Source of the DNA: Cercospora beticola | Lineage: Eukaryota > Ascomycota > Dothideomycetes > Mycosphaerellales > Mycosphaerellaceae | NCBI RefSeq assembly: GCF_033473495.1 | Contig: NC_088939.1 | Location: forward strand, 496,001-560,000 | Direction: 5' to 3' | DNA length: 64,000 nt | In this document: positions 23,704-33,976 of the stretch, in pieces | How positions within the stretch are numbered: the first letter of the stretch is position 1 | Layout of the letters: every line of letters starts with the position of its first letter | Notes under the pieces: generated by a model | Database searches by the model: none | What the model saw: only the letters and a program-made list of their open reading frames with translations | Told to the model about the DNA's origin: nothing | Made by a program: the position numbers and the translations under genes

Positions 23704-25569
23704 ATGCGCCAACGAGAGCACGGCACCTCCAGCGACGATCACGGCGAGCTGGCCACCACCGACGAGTCACGCACCGGGCATCAACACTCCACGCAGCACG
23801 CGCATTATGCAGATCCAGACCGCACACATTGCCACTCCCAGTCCTTCTCGCAGCAATTAATCCGCATCGCTCCTGCCACCGCGCTATGCGCATTGCTCGC
23901 CGCCAGCATCCCCTCCGCCATGGCTCAGAATGGCTGCATATCGCTGGCCGGCTCAACGGCCTGTCCGGCATTCAGCAGCGCATCCATCTCGACCGACAGC
24001 AGCATTGTCGGACTGTTTCCGTTTCTCAGTAATGTTCAAAACGTCTCGTCCTTCGACTCCGGTATCGCGGCATACATTGATGGGGATTTTACACAATTAC
24101 GGTGCGTTCTGGACCTGTATCCAGCCGTGTAGCTCCTCAAATTGACATTCCACAGATACCAACAACTAATCGGGTGCACCAATGTTGACCGAGGGAATAC
24201 ATCGGACTTTTACGCGCGATACACCACCAGCGTCCTCTGTAATGCAATAATACAAAACTCCATCGACGCCTGCGGCCTCTCCGGAACCGCGACGCGACCA
24301 CTGTGCGCCGACTCTTGCGCCGACTATGCCCAGAGCGAGCAACGCATCGCCGCTAGCAACATCTGCGGCACTGCAGGCCCCAATGCGCTCACTCAAATCC
24401 GTGCCGACTTCACGAATTGCGCCTTGCCTGCTAACTCCATAACAGGAGCTTGCATTCAGGCAGTCGACAATCAGCCCAATGACTGTGGATTCACCGAGAA
24501 CCTTTCCGGACTCTGCTCATACTGCTCCGCGAGCTCACCAAACGCAACGGATTCATGCTGTGTCTTCTCAAAAACGACGGAACGATGCGAAGGCGTCCAG
24601 CTGCCTGTGATAGCATCAGCCTCTCTCGCTCCAGTCACAGTCACCTTGACTCCGGGAGTGGTTGCAACGAGCAGCTCTGGAGCAGGGAGCGGGCACCACA
24701 ACGGACTCACTGGTGGTCAGATAGCAGGTATCGTTGTTGGTAGTGTCCTCGGCGCCATCCTCCTGCTCGGTCTGATCATTGGTGGATGCCTGTTGTTCAA
24801 GAGGCGAAGAGACAATAGCCCTGTTTCAAGCGTCTTCAACCAGCCTTCGCCCGCCCGGCGGCAGCAAGAGATGGACTACAACGATGGTACAGGAGACTAT
24901 CATGGGAATGGAATGGCAGTCTTGGGTGGAGGACGTGTTGCTCGCATGTCCGCACTGGAGAGTGCAGGCCACAACCATCATTACGCCATGGGACGTTACT
25001 CAAAAGACATCTCCGAAGAAGAGGCAACCCCAGATTCGAGACTTGCTCCACCTCCGAGGAAGCGAAGTGGCTCTCTCTCAAGTGGATCACAACTTGGCAT
25101 TGTCGGCGCTGGTGCTCAAGACACTTCACCCAGTTCAGGCGGAGAGTTCACCTCACCTGAATCCAACGGACGAAGCGAGCAGCTCGCCTTCTTCAAGGAC
25201 TACTACTCACAAGATGAGATCCACCCAGGTGACCTGGTATCGACGCTATGGGCCTACGAACCTCGCGCTGGCGACGAGTTCCAGCTGGAGCGAGGAGACA
25301 TGATCAAAGTCATCGGAATCTGGGATGATGGCTGGGCCACCGGTGTTCGCGTCAGGCAACGCGCAGAAGACTGGCGAACAAGCGGAAATATACAACGTGA
25401 CAGCGGGCTGAGCACAGCTCCTGGAAGCCGAGATCAAACCCCGGGCGAAGAGGGCGAAGTCAAGGCTTTCCCGCTTGTTTGCGTCTGCTTACCGGCACAC
25501 TGGAAGAAGACGATCGAGGGCGACTCGACAGAAGGATCCGGCCCAGCTGTCTTTCCCGAACGAGGATGA
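23704..25569 (+). CDS. Single-pass membrane protein with C-terminal SH3 domain (Fus1-like layout)
   Basis: Two exons, 23704-24101 and 24156-25569, with a 54-nt intron, give 603 residues. A hydrophobic stretch near residues 45-64 (ATALCALLAASIPSAMA) looks like a signal peptide but sits behind about 40 polar residues, so the start is uncertain. A Cys-rich ectodomain (about 65-280) is followed by a Ser/Thr/Pro stretch, one transmembrane helix at about 322-346 and a KRRR stop-transfer. The cytosolic part ends in an SH3 domain at 493-581 (STLWAYEPRAGDEFQLERGD, WDDGWATG, FPLVCVCLP). The order ectodomain, membrane helix, SH3 is that of yeast Fus1 and related fungal surface proteins. It may link a surface signal to Pro-rich cytosolic partners. 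Confidence 0.85.
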
Positions 25570-28320
25570 TCAGTGATCAAATCAAATCAATCAGAAATGG
25601 CATATGGTTACGATGTTACGGCATAGCGCGAGGCGTCTTACACTCTTTCCGCAATCGGACAGGCACTTCCGTGCAGCGTCTCTTTCCTACTTACGATCTA
25701 CTGCTTTTTGTTCCCGCTTTTCAACTTCTCAACAACATCATACAAGATGCGCCGAAGATTGCGCAATCCTTATGTTGCTTTATACCCCGAGTCTATGGCG
25801 GAGGCACCACGTCTTCGCGAGCTCAGCAATTTTTTCGCGCTGGATTTTCCTGGATGGAAAGAGGAGGCTGGAGGGAGGGTGGTCAGAGGGCTGCGGACGT
25901 GAAGGGTAGGATCGGCATATCAGGCAGAGTCACGAGACGACAACACAGGCGAAGAGGGTCTGCAGATCTTGGCTACTCGCACGGCAGGGACAACTGGCAG
26001 CCTTTCGACGTTGATGACTCGAAAAGAGAATGCATGGCCGTCACACCGCACGCTCGTTGTCCGTCTCCCGTTCATGGACCATTCACAACCGGCCCGAATG
26101 AAGGCTGCGTGGGATACACCTTTGCGATACCCCTTCAATGGTCAGGCAGGCAGATGCAGAGCAGAAGCGCGAAAGGTCAAAACTTGTACATAGTAGAAAC
26201 AGACAAATGGCAAAATGTGAAAGAACTTTCAAATCCAATGCTACATATCATGACTAAGTAGTGTCTGCTCCAATCAGATGTTTGAGAAGTGACAAAGAGT
26301 TGATGCAGGGCAGTGGTAGCAATCACATGCTGCCCAATGGCGAACGCCCGGTTGATGCCCAGGCATAGGTATATGCAAAGCACACAGCCAGGGACCAAAA
26401 GATCTGCTCGTGTTGCTGCGCTTTGTGTGAGTTTTGCCACATGGCGGAGGAGCGAATGACTCGCATGATGAGGGATTCGCGCCGAGGGGGAAGGAAGGAT
26501 CATTTCTGGAACGAGGCCAGTGTTGCAGATTTGTGGAATAGCGTGTTACAAGTTGGATGAGTCGTGTTGGAGAAGGCCATGGCGCTGAGAGTCGATTAAT
26601 GAATGAAGTGATGGTAAGGTAGCATGTAGGAGGTAGGTTGTGTCAAAGAGTGAGAGTGATAGTGAGGATGGTAATGGTGCCTCAGGTGTCTGCCAAGAGG
26701 GTGTATGGTCTTGCCGTTGCACTGTGGACACTTCTCTTCTCGAAGCTGACTTCTGCAAAACAATCACTGGTCAAACGATATTCAAATTCATATCCACCTG
26801 TCCGAGACCAGACAATATGTTGTGAGCTTGCTTCTCAGCAGCTCACCCTGCGCGCCGGATTGTTTGTTGATACTTGTTCAGTAAAGAGCGGGCGGCCCCC
26901 AACATCGAGTGGTTATGGGGGACTCTTCCAAACCACAGTCTTCCATTTGGCGAGTCACTCGGGTGCAATGCCGACGGATCGCACACCTTTGCGATGTCAT
27001 AATAAGTTTACTGCAAGCCAGGTGCCGCCTCGCGTGTCAGGCCCTGCGGGAAGTGAAAAGGCCAGCATTGCGCGACATGGCTCGCATGAAGGGAACAAGC
27101 GTGCAGCAGATTCGATCTGCGTGGCAGCCACATGGCTACACCACATCCTGTGGTCCATGGCGATATCCTAACAGAGCAAGTCGTATGCAGGCGGTCCATG
27201 TCGCGCTTAAGTAGGCGCGATGGCATCCAATCACGGTACTGCTATGCAATCTGCTGGGCTTATGTTCCCCGGTTGAATCAACTGGATCTGATCTTGCAGT
27301 GGTGGCGGCTCCAGACGAGCGCCTCTCGCTCGCCCCGACTGGGCACAAACAACAAGACAAAACAGCCGACTGCGAGGTCTTAGTCCTCATCTATACAACG
27401 ATCGGAAGTTATCACTGATTGCATGAGTCTGCACTCAGCAGTGCCTGATTGTTTGCCCCTGCGCATTTTCCACGAAGATACTCATGGAAACACGGCAATG
27501 ATGGCGGTCTTGCTCCCAAAATCGGCTCTCTTTTTGCTTGCATCGAGTCCTGCAGAGAGAACTCCGAACATGCCAAGTCTACGAATGCGCAGGGAAGACG
27601 TCTCGTAACGATTTAGCAAAGACTCTTTTGGACAGCCTGGAGGCGTGAGCCACCGTATCAAGGTTTCGAAAAGCCTGAAAGTCTTTCGTTGCGGTGATCT
27701 CGACGCAAATGGCCCAACTCAGCTGTTACCTTTGCAGGCACGGGATGCCACGCTTCGCCTGAAGTGGAGGACATCGAGGTGGTCTAACAATCAGCGCTTT
27801 TGCCCGCAAGGCTGCACTATGGCAACACAGCTTTTGATTTGTTGATTCAAGACAGGATCTTATGCAGAAGCGGGGTCGAGACGCGGTCTTCTTTGCGCCT
27901 TGACAGGAAATGGAAGTTGGACAGTCTATATGTACTAGACAACTTCACTTTCCCAAGCAAAGCCTTCTGCAGCCCACAGCCTCGAGTGGCTTTGCCACGT
28001 GGTGGCCTGATCGACCCCGTTGTCTAGAGCGCGCCACGATTCTATCAGGACCTCGACTGTGCCACGGCATGGGCATGTTTGTGTAGTGACGAGCGAGGGC
28101 TTCGCCCCAGCCTATTGCGATCCTCAAGGTCGTCCTCAATTGGCAAACGGACGATTTCAAGGCGTAGAGGCGTGAGTGGACAGCCAGTGGCGCATCTCGT
28201 CCATGCCCATTACAAGGCAAGAGCTCCAAGCATTCTGTCCAAGCATACAAAGCACGACGAGTTCCCTCTCTCACCCATCCCTGCCTGAACTTCTCGCGTT
28301 CTGTAACGTCAGTGCCGATC
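25570..28320. other. Long intergenic region, no gene recognised
   Basis: About 2.75 kb. ORFs of 100-260 codons occur on both strands, but none shows family motifs or spliceable continuity, and several overlap antisense to one another. I see no RIP signature and no tRNA. Confidence 0.45.
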
Positions 28321-30928
28321 ATGGCGCGAGCGATGACCTTACTCCTAGGCTTAGTCTGGCTTCTCACCACCGGCGCTTTCGCCAACTCATGCTCATCATG
28401 TAAGTTGCAGACCGTTTCGCCTGGAGATCTGATGCTAATGACCTCAAGACAAATACAAATTCGCAGTCGAATGGGCATCTAATAACCGTTACGCCCGCGA
28501 ATTTTGCTCATCTCTCCCTCCGAGCCGCAGCTACAACAAGGACAAGGCTCCAGATGTTCTCAGGAATTGTATCTACAGTGGGTCACGAAGACGACAGTAC
28601 ATTGACGACCAGCTGATCGCGAAATGTCTTTTCCAGCGGATGTGACAACGATCTGCGCCTGTGTCAACGACAAATGCAAGCTTCCCAAGTGCCTGTCGCC
28701 GAAGACGGTCTGCAAGCAAGACTGCGGCGGATACTGTGCGGAACTCAAGGCTTCCGATGACAACAACTGTGGCTCGTGTGGGAATAAGTGTTCCTCTGGC
28801 CTGAAGGTGAGGAAGAATCTGGGCACCGGTGTTCAAAGCTGACCGCAGTCGTTAGTGTGTGTCTGGAGAATGCAAGACAGCATGTACTGCTGGATCGGAG
28901 TTATGCAACGGAGCGTGTAAGGTCAAGAGCTCATACACGACTGACAACGAAAACTGTGGAGCGTGCAAGAACAAGGTCCGTTCCTTTTCACTGCAGTTGG
29001 CCACTACCAGAGGCGAAAGCTTACCTACTTCAGTGCACATCACCAAAGCCGTACTGCACGAACTCACAGTGCGTTGAATGCACGAAGAACGGCCAATGTG
29101 GAAGTGGCAAAAAGTGTTCAAGCAACAAGTGTGTTCCGGAGTGCACCAAGACCGCCGATTGTTCTGGCGGCAAGGTCTGCGGCGCTACTGGCGCATGCGA
29201 ATTTGAATGCTCTCTCACCAAGGTTTGCCCAAACGGCAAGACTTGCAACAGCAACGGCGTCTGCGAACCTGAAAGCTCGGCGACCAAGCCTTGTACAGCT
29301 CCGAAGGTCTGCGGACTTTTCTCAGGCGTATGCGAATTCGAATGCACCGACACGAAGGCTTGTACCGATTCGACAACGACATGCAAGAACAATAAGTGCG
29401 TGCCTAAGGTCTGTTCACCACTAAACCTCGCGGGTACCTGCGAAGACGGCAAACTTTGCAGCTCCGCTGGCGTCTGCGAGTACGAATGTTCCGGCACTAA
29501 AACCTGTAGTGATTCGACAAAGACGTGCAAGAATAACAAGTCTGTGCCAAAGGTCTGTTCGCCATTGAACCTCGAGGGTACCTTCGAGGACGGCAAAGTT
29601 TGCAGCTCGGCTGGTGCCTGCGAATTCGGATGCTCCGACACCAAGGCCTGCACTGATTCAACAAAGACATGCAAGAGCAACATATGCGTGCCTAAGGTAT
29701 GCTCGCTACAGAATCCCGAGGGTACCTGCGAGGATGGCAAAATTTGCAGCTCGGCTGGCGTCTGCAAGTTTGAATGCTCAAATAACGAACCTTGCTTTGA
29801 CCTAGCATACACCTGCAAAAACAATAAGTGCGTTCCCAAGGTCTGTTCGCCGCAGAACAAGGAGGGCACCTGTGACGGTGAAGACCAAGTCTGCAGCACC
29901 GAAGGCCAGTGCATCGAGGATTTAGCGAAACAATGCTCGCCCACCAATAAGATGGGCAAATGCCCCAATGGACAAGGCTGTGATCCAGTGGTCGGCGAGT
30001 GTCGACAAAAATGCACAACACTTGGCGCCATAGAACAATGTGGCTTCGACAGCGGCCAAGTCTGCGATGGTACTTTATGCCAGCAACAGCCGACTGAATG
30101 TTCGGTACTAAACAAGAGAGGCTCTTGCTCTTCTCAGCAGCAGACATGTGTGCAGGGCGAGTGCAAGGAAATATGCCGTACAGGATTCCCAACTGGAGTC
30201 TGCCTGGATTCCACGAAACAATGCATCAACGAACAGTGCCAGCTACCATGCTCCGCCACGAACCCAACAGGAGCGTGCGCTGACCGCGATGCCACTTGCT
30301 CGTCAAGTGGGCAATGTCAGTCGTCGGCGGTTCCAAGAAATGGCGGTTTCGAGACGCCCGGGGGTAGTCCAGACACGGCTGCACACTGGATTCTGCAGAC
30401 CGCGTTGCGAAGGGCCAGTACTGGAGCAGAAAGGGCCAACAGAGCGCCTTCTGGAAATTATTTTGTGTACGTTGTGGCAATCTTCATGACCGAATCAATT
30501 CTAATGACAGATTCAGGTCACTCTATTGCGCTTCGGAAGCAGGCAGACCAAATTTCCCCTCCTCATATGATCCGCAGACTGCCGTTGCGTCCCTCAATCA
30601 AGCGATTCCGGCCGGCACTCCAGGAGGGCAGTTTTATTCCGTTTCGGGCAAAGCAGCGGTGGTTCAGATCACCAACGCTGGTTGCGAACTCTTCGTGGAC
30701 TTTGGCACGCGCAATGCTGACATTGGTGGTTTTGCGTACTTCGATCAAGTGACCGAGGGCACAGACTACGCGCCGCTGTATGGAGAATTCTACCTCTACG
30801 ATACAACGACAGCAATAACGCCTTTGGTGATCCGCATGATCTGCACGCCTACAGACACGACATCTTCGTTTGATGCAATCTTGAACCTGGACGATATCAA
30901 AATCGAACTGGCGCCTTATATTCCGTGA
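28321..30928 (+). CDS. Secreted cysteine-rich repeat protein
   Basis: Six exons reconstructed by hand: 28321-28399, 28449-28568, 28637-28806, 28856-28975, 29034-30466 and 30511-30928, giving 779 residues. The last acceptor could instead be at 30516, losing two residues. A signal peptide covers about residues 1-22 (MARAMTLLLGLVWLLTTGAFA). The body is a chain of small Cys motifs, including four related ~48-residue repeats at about residues 266-454. From about residue 620 a non-repetitive domain begins at NGGFETPGG and ends in DDIKIELAPYIP, resembling a galactose-binding-like sandwich. The protein is probably extracellular and disulfide-rich, in the cell wall or at a host interface. Function unknown. 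A relic of its last domain lies directly downstream. Confidence 0.82.
29340..29905 (+). repeat. Four diverged ~144-bp coding repeats
   Basis: Each unit encodes about 48 residues of the form CxxxKxCxDSTxTCKNNKCVPK then VCSPLNxxGTCEDGKxCSSAGVC. Units are similar in DNA as well as in protein. The second unit has lost two cysteines, at codons 29541-29543 (Ser) and 29583-29585 (Phe). Confidence 0.85.
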
Positions 30929-31099
30929 TGTGCATGATTGAAGGGATCTGTAGGACGGAGAGATTGACTAGGTTGTACCGCGGAAAATTCTTACTCGTCA
31001 GCTTCACCTTAGTCACTGCTCCTCAGTTCTTGGTCACGAGGTCACACGGGCAAAGTTTGGTCTCGAACTAGTATAGCAGGCACGCTCACCACTCGACTG

Positions 31100-31625
31100 A
31101 ATACCGGGCAGAATTGGTCGATCGACCCCTTTTGTGGCAGCCCTGGAGATACACCACGGCCTTCATCGAGGTTTGATGCGCGACCCAAGTGAGCATGCCT
31201 TTCGCTCAAACTCTAATCACGGTCTCCAGAGCCATCTATTACGCTTCAGAATCTGGCAGGCAGGGCATCCCTCTTCACAACAATCCGAAATACTCCACTG
31301 GGCCGAGACGACGGATTCCAGGCGGCCTCCTAGCAGGAACATAGCCCATTTCACCGCAGGCTGCCGCGATCCAGCTCAACAACGCGGAATGCGAATTTCA
31401 CCTCAACATTGGCTCGACAGTGACGCGCTGGGATCCTTTCGCTGTGTTCGCACGTGTAACGCCGGGCCAAGTTATCTCGCCTTCTCGGGAACGGTCACCG
31501 TCGAGGACGACATAACCGGGGCCACGTTCTTGACTGTAAAGCTGATTTGCTTCCCAGTCGACGACATGCAACCTGCGGATGCAGCTGGCGATATCGATAG
31601 CTTTGTCCTCAGGCGAGACACTTAG
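31100..31625 (+). pseudogene. Decayed partial copy of the Cys-rich protein C-terminal domain
   Basis: The region aligns by eye with the last exons of the gene just upstream. IYYASESGR matches its LYCASEAGR; AAIQLNNAECEFHLNIGS matches AVVQITNAGCELFVDFGT; FAVFARVTPG matches FAYFDQVTEG; and YLAFSGTVTVEDD to LICFPVDD matches its last 45 residues. The copy has an in-frame TAG at 31342-31344 and needs a frame change near 31465. An intron-like GTGAGC...CTCCAG (about 31189-31229) sits where the intact gene has its last intron. The cysteine-repeat part and the signal peptide are absent. It is a relic of a tandem duplication, not a RIP product, since CpA is normal. Confidence 0.72.
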
Positions 31626-32100
31626 CCACATCCACAACTTGTGCAGAGTCGCCGACAATGCGGCCGATAAATCCACGAGCTGTGTGTGATGGTGAATCGT
31701 CTTCGTCCGTCATGCATGGAAACAGCCATGCGGGTTCTTCGCCTTTGATTGCGGTTTCCCACTTCGCTACACTTGTGACGGCAATCTTGGCTTGTTGAAA
31801 TACGATGCTTTCCATCTCGTAAGCTCTTCTTTAGTCACCCGCCTTCAAATCAAGGATTTCGTACAGACAAAACAGGGCACGAATCGATTGCTCGCACATC
31901 AAATTGATAATACGGCACTGCAATTACTATTGTTGGGCAGCGTTGAGTTTGGCATGCCATCCACTCACCTCTTCGATCGTGTGGTACGACCAGAGTATAT
32001 ATGTTTGCGTGCTCGGAACTCATGCTTGAGGCATATATCGCCTCAAAGAAGACCATTCCGGAACCCCTCGACTGCCCCTGTCAGGATTGCAGCCACCATC
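31626..32100. promoter_or_regulatory. Upstream region of small secreted protein 1
   Basis: No gene. A TATA-like TATATAT lies at 31996-32002, about 100 bases before the ATG, the spacing also seen for the second family member. Confidence 0.4.
31996..32002 (+). promoter_or_regulatory. TATA-like element of small secreted protein 1
   Basis: TATATAT, 99 bases before the ATG. Position suits a fungal core promoter; match is by eye only. Confidence 0.3.
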
Positions 32101-32385
32101 ATGAACTTCAAAGAAGTTATCATCTTACTCTTCATAGCACTCTCCCAAGCTACCCCTATCAGGTAAGACCAGGACAGATCAGCACTAGACCTTTACGATC
32201 TTGTGAAAGAGTCACGATACTGACACCGAGCCGCGTTCAGCTCGCCAGACGCCGCCGCAGCCAATCAGGCAGTCCCGCAGAAAGACACCAAGTACCTCCA
32301 CTATCCTATCTTCGGAGGACAGGGATTTTGCTCGGAAGTGCCAGGCGCACCTAATCCATGCCTGATCAAGAAGCCACCTCACTAA
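32101..32385 (+). CDS. Small secreted protein, family member 1
   Basis: Not visible as a long ORF. Exon 1 (32101-32162) encodes a signal peptide ending LSQATPI. A 78-nt intron (32163-32240) with a CTGAC branch site follows. Exon 2 (32241-32385) completes a 68-residue protein ending KKPPH. The mature part of about 48 residues has two cysteines (51 and 61) in a C-x9-C pattern preceding Leu. It shares gene structure with the genes at 32961 and 36307: a first exon of 62-68 nt, an S-Q-x-A/T-P end of the signal peptide and a phase-2 intron just after it. Candidate secreted effector or peptide; no known family recognised. Confidence 0.68.
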
Positions 32386-32960
32386 GCTTTGCCTTGTCGG
32401 GGCTTGACGATGGCAAAGCTCGCCCGTTTTCAAGACCGACGCGGAAACGCAAGTTCAAGTCATCGATGATGTTGGCGCCTCAAGCGCTTGGGATTCTCTA
32501 ATAATTTTCGTCGTTGGAACTTCAAAAGAAACAACATTCTTATCGCCTATGGCTTAGTCATTCGTTGCGAGAGAGATATCATTAGCAGGGCAGAGCTTCC
32601 GGATCGCCAAAGAGAATAATAGTATGAGAGAACTCAAGGCAGTACCTCGGACTTTGCCAACTTCTTCCCACTCATCTCTTCTCGATCCAAGATGACAGTA
32701 TTGGCCTATCGACCCCGACTCCAGTAGGCCCGATGAATATACGCAACAGACTTCACCGAAATTTGATGTACGCTATGCGGTCGTACTAACTAGTCGCAAG
32801 AGCTAGCGCTTGTATTGCCCGCCTGGCTAAAGCGAGGTCGCAGCAAGATATATCAACATGTTCGGCATACGCACCTGTCGAGGCACACTCCGCTTCGGGA
32901 TAACACACAATACCTCAAGTCCTTCGATCCGCTATCCAAAGATTCTTTTCACCCAGCATC
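32386..32960. promoter_or_regulatory. Upstream region of small secreted protein 2
   Basis: No gene. A TATA-like ATATAT at 32848-32853 stands 108 bases before the ATG. Confidence 0.4.
32848..32853 (+). promoter_or_regulatory. TATA-like element of small secreted protein 2
   Basis: ATATAT, 108 bases before the ATG, close to the spacing seen for member 1. Confidence 0.3.
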
Positions 32961-33287
32961 ATGAAGCTCCACCACATGATCATGCTCGTGTTCGCCGCCA
33001 TTTCCCAGTGTGCCCCTGTCAGGTACGTCAACTTGATCTCGAAACGTCGAGTCTCCGAAACATGCTGTGCAAAGCTGTACAGAGAATACTAAAAAGTCTC
33101 AACTAGCTCAATACAAGAGGATGCCTCTGTCAAAGTTCTGGGAGCACGCCAGCCAGATGCCGGCCGCCAGCCTATTTGCACAGGCAGCAATTGCCAGGAT
33201 CCCAACAATAATAAACCTGACCCGTGCAAACCCTATACCGGATGTCGCGGCGACAAGAACAACAAGAACGAACATGCTTCCCCTTAA
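32961..33287 (+). CDS. Small secreted protein, family member 2
   Basis: Exon 1 (32961-33022) encodes a signal peptide ending ISQCAPV. The 84-nt intron (33023-33106) contains the consensus branch site TACTAA. Exon 2 (33107-33287) brings the protein to 80 residues. The mature part has four cysteines at 45, 50, 61 and 67; the last two form C-KPYTG-C-R, which matches C-QIYNR-C-R of the third member. The C-terminus is rich in Asn, Lys and Asp. Exon 1 has the same length (62 nt) as in member 1 and the intron is again phase 2. Without the intron the frame is closed, so both splice sites are well supported. Function unknown. Confidence 0.72.
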
Positions 33288-33976
33288 GGTATCAAGTGCA
33301 GACGGGATTTCGATTAGTAGATCTGTCATTTTTCTGAGCTTGGCTCGACTGTTATTTCCACGGTTTTCGAGGCAAGCCAATATATGAGATGGAATTTTGG
33401 AGCCGGTTGTGACAAGGGTGAGGAGACAGAAAGATGTAGATTGTTGAGAGAAAAAGACGCCGAGCATCTTATCTGAGGCATACACTCGTGTATCCCTTCG
33501 GGAACATAAGCACAATCTTTTTCTGCCAATATGTCAGTGTTGGTTCCAAAGCACGTGGACCAGTTTGCTTTCTGTGGTCTATCACTTCGGTCTCAACAGG
33601 ACAGAAGGTGTGCCTTAGCCTGAATTCTCTCGTCCAATATCTTCGGCTTCGCAGCTTGAGAGCTTAAGAGCTTTTCCAAGCTCCACAGTCTGCACTTGCC
33701 TAATATGGTTATATCGGTAGACTTATTATAAATCGTGTTACACCCGCTGCAAGTCAGTTGCATCTATGCCATCCCCGAACCAAAGTAATGCACTCTTGGT
33801 TCCGATATGCATAATGTCGTAGTATTGTACGACCATCCTTCACGGCGACTCCTAGACGTGGAAGAAATGGGCGAAACATTTAAAATCCGTTATCCACGTA
33901 AGAGCTTCACGTCCGAACACTCACAGCTGATTGACATACGAACTTTGTCCTTCTTCGATCGTCTACGCCGGAGAGG
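33288..33976. other. Intergenic: upstream region of the siderophore synthetase gene
   Basis: No gene seen. A short plus-strand ORF at 33807-34031 overlaps the synthetase start in another frame and is not protein-like. Confidence 0.4.

Noticed and set aside
25479..26261. 260-codon ORF after the SH3 gene
   Set aside because: It begins inside the SH3 coding exon in another frame and runs into the 3' flank; its sequence is not protein-like.
26638..27171. 177-codon plus-strand ORF
   Set aside because: No recognisable motif, no plausible partner exons, and competing ORFs on the other strand.
27945..28478. 177-codon minus-strand ORF
   Set aside because: Overlaps the first exons and promoter of the Cys-rich gene antisense; no domain content.
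29030..30115. 361-codon minus-strand ORF opposite the Cys-rich gene
   Set aside because: It is the antisense of a repetitive coding region with strong codon bias; it has no fold, start context or splice support of its own.
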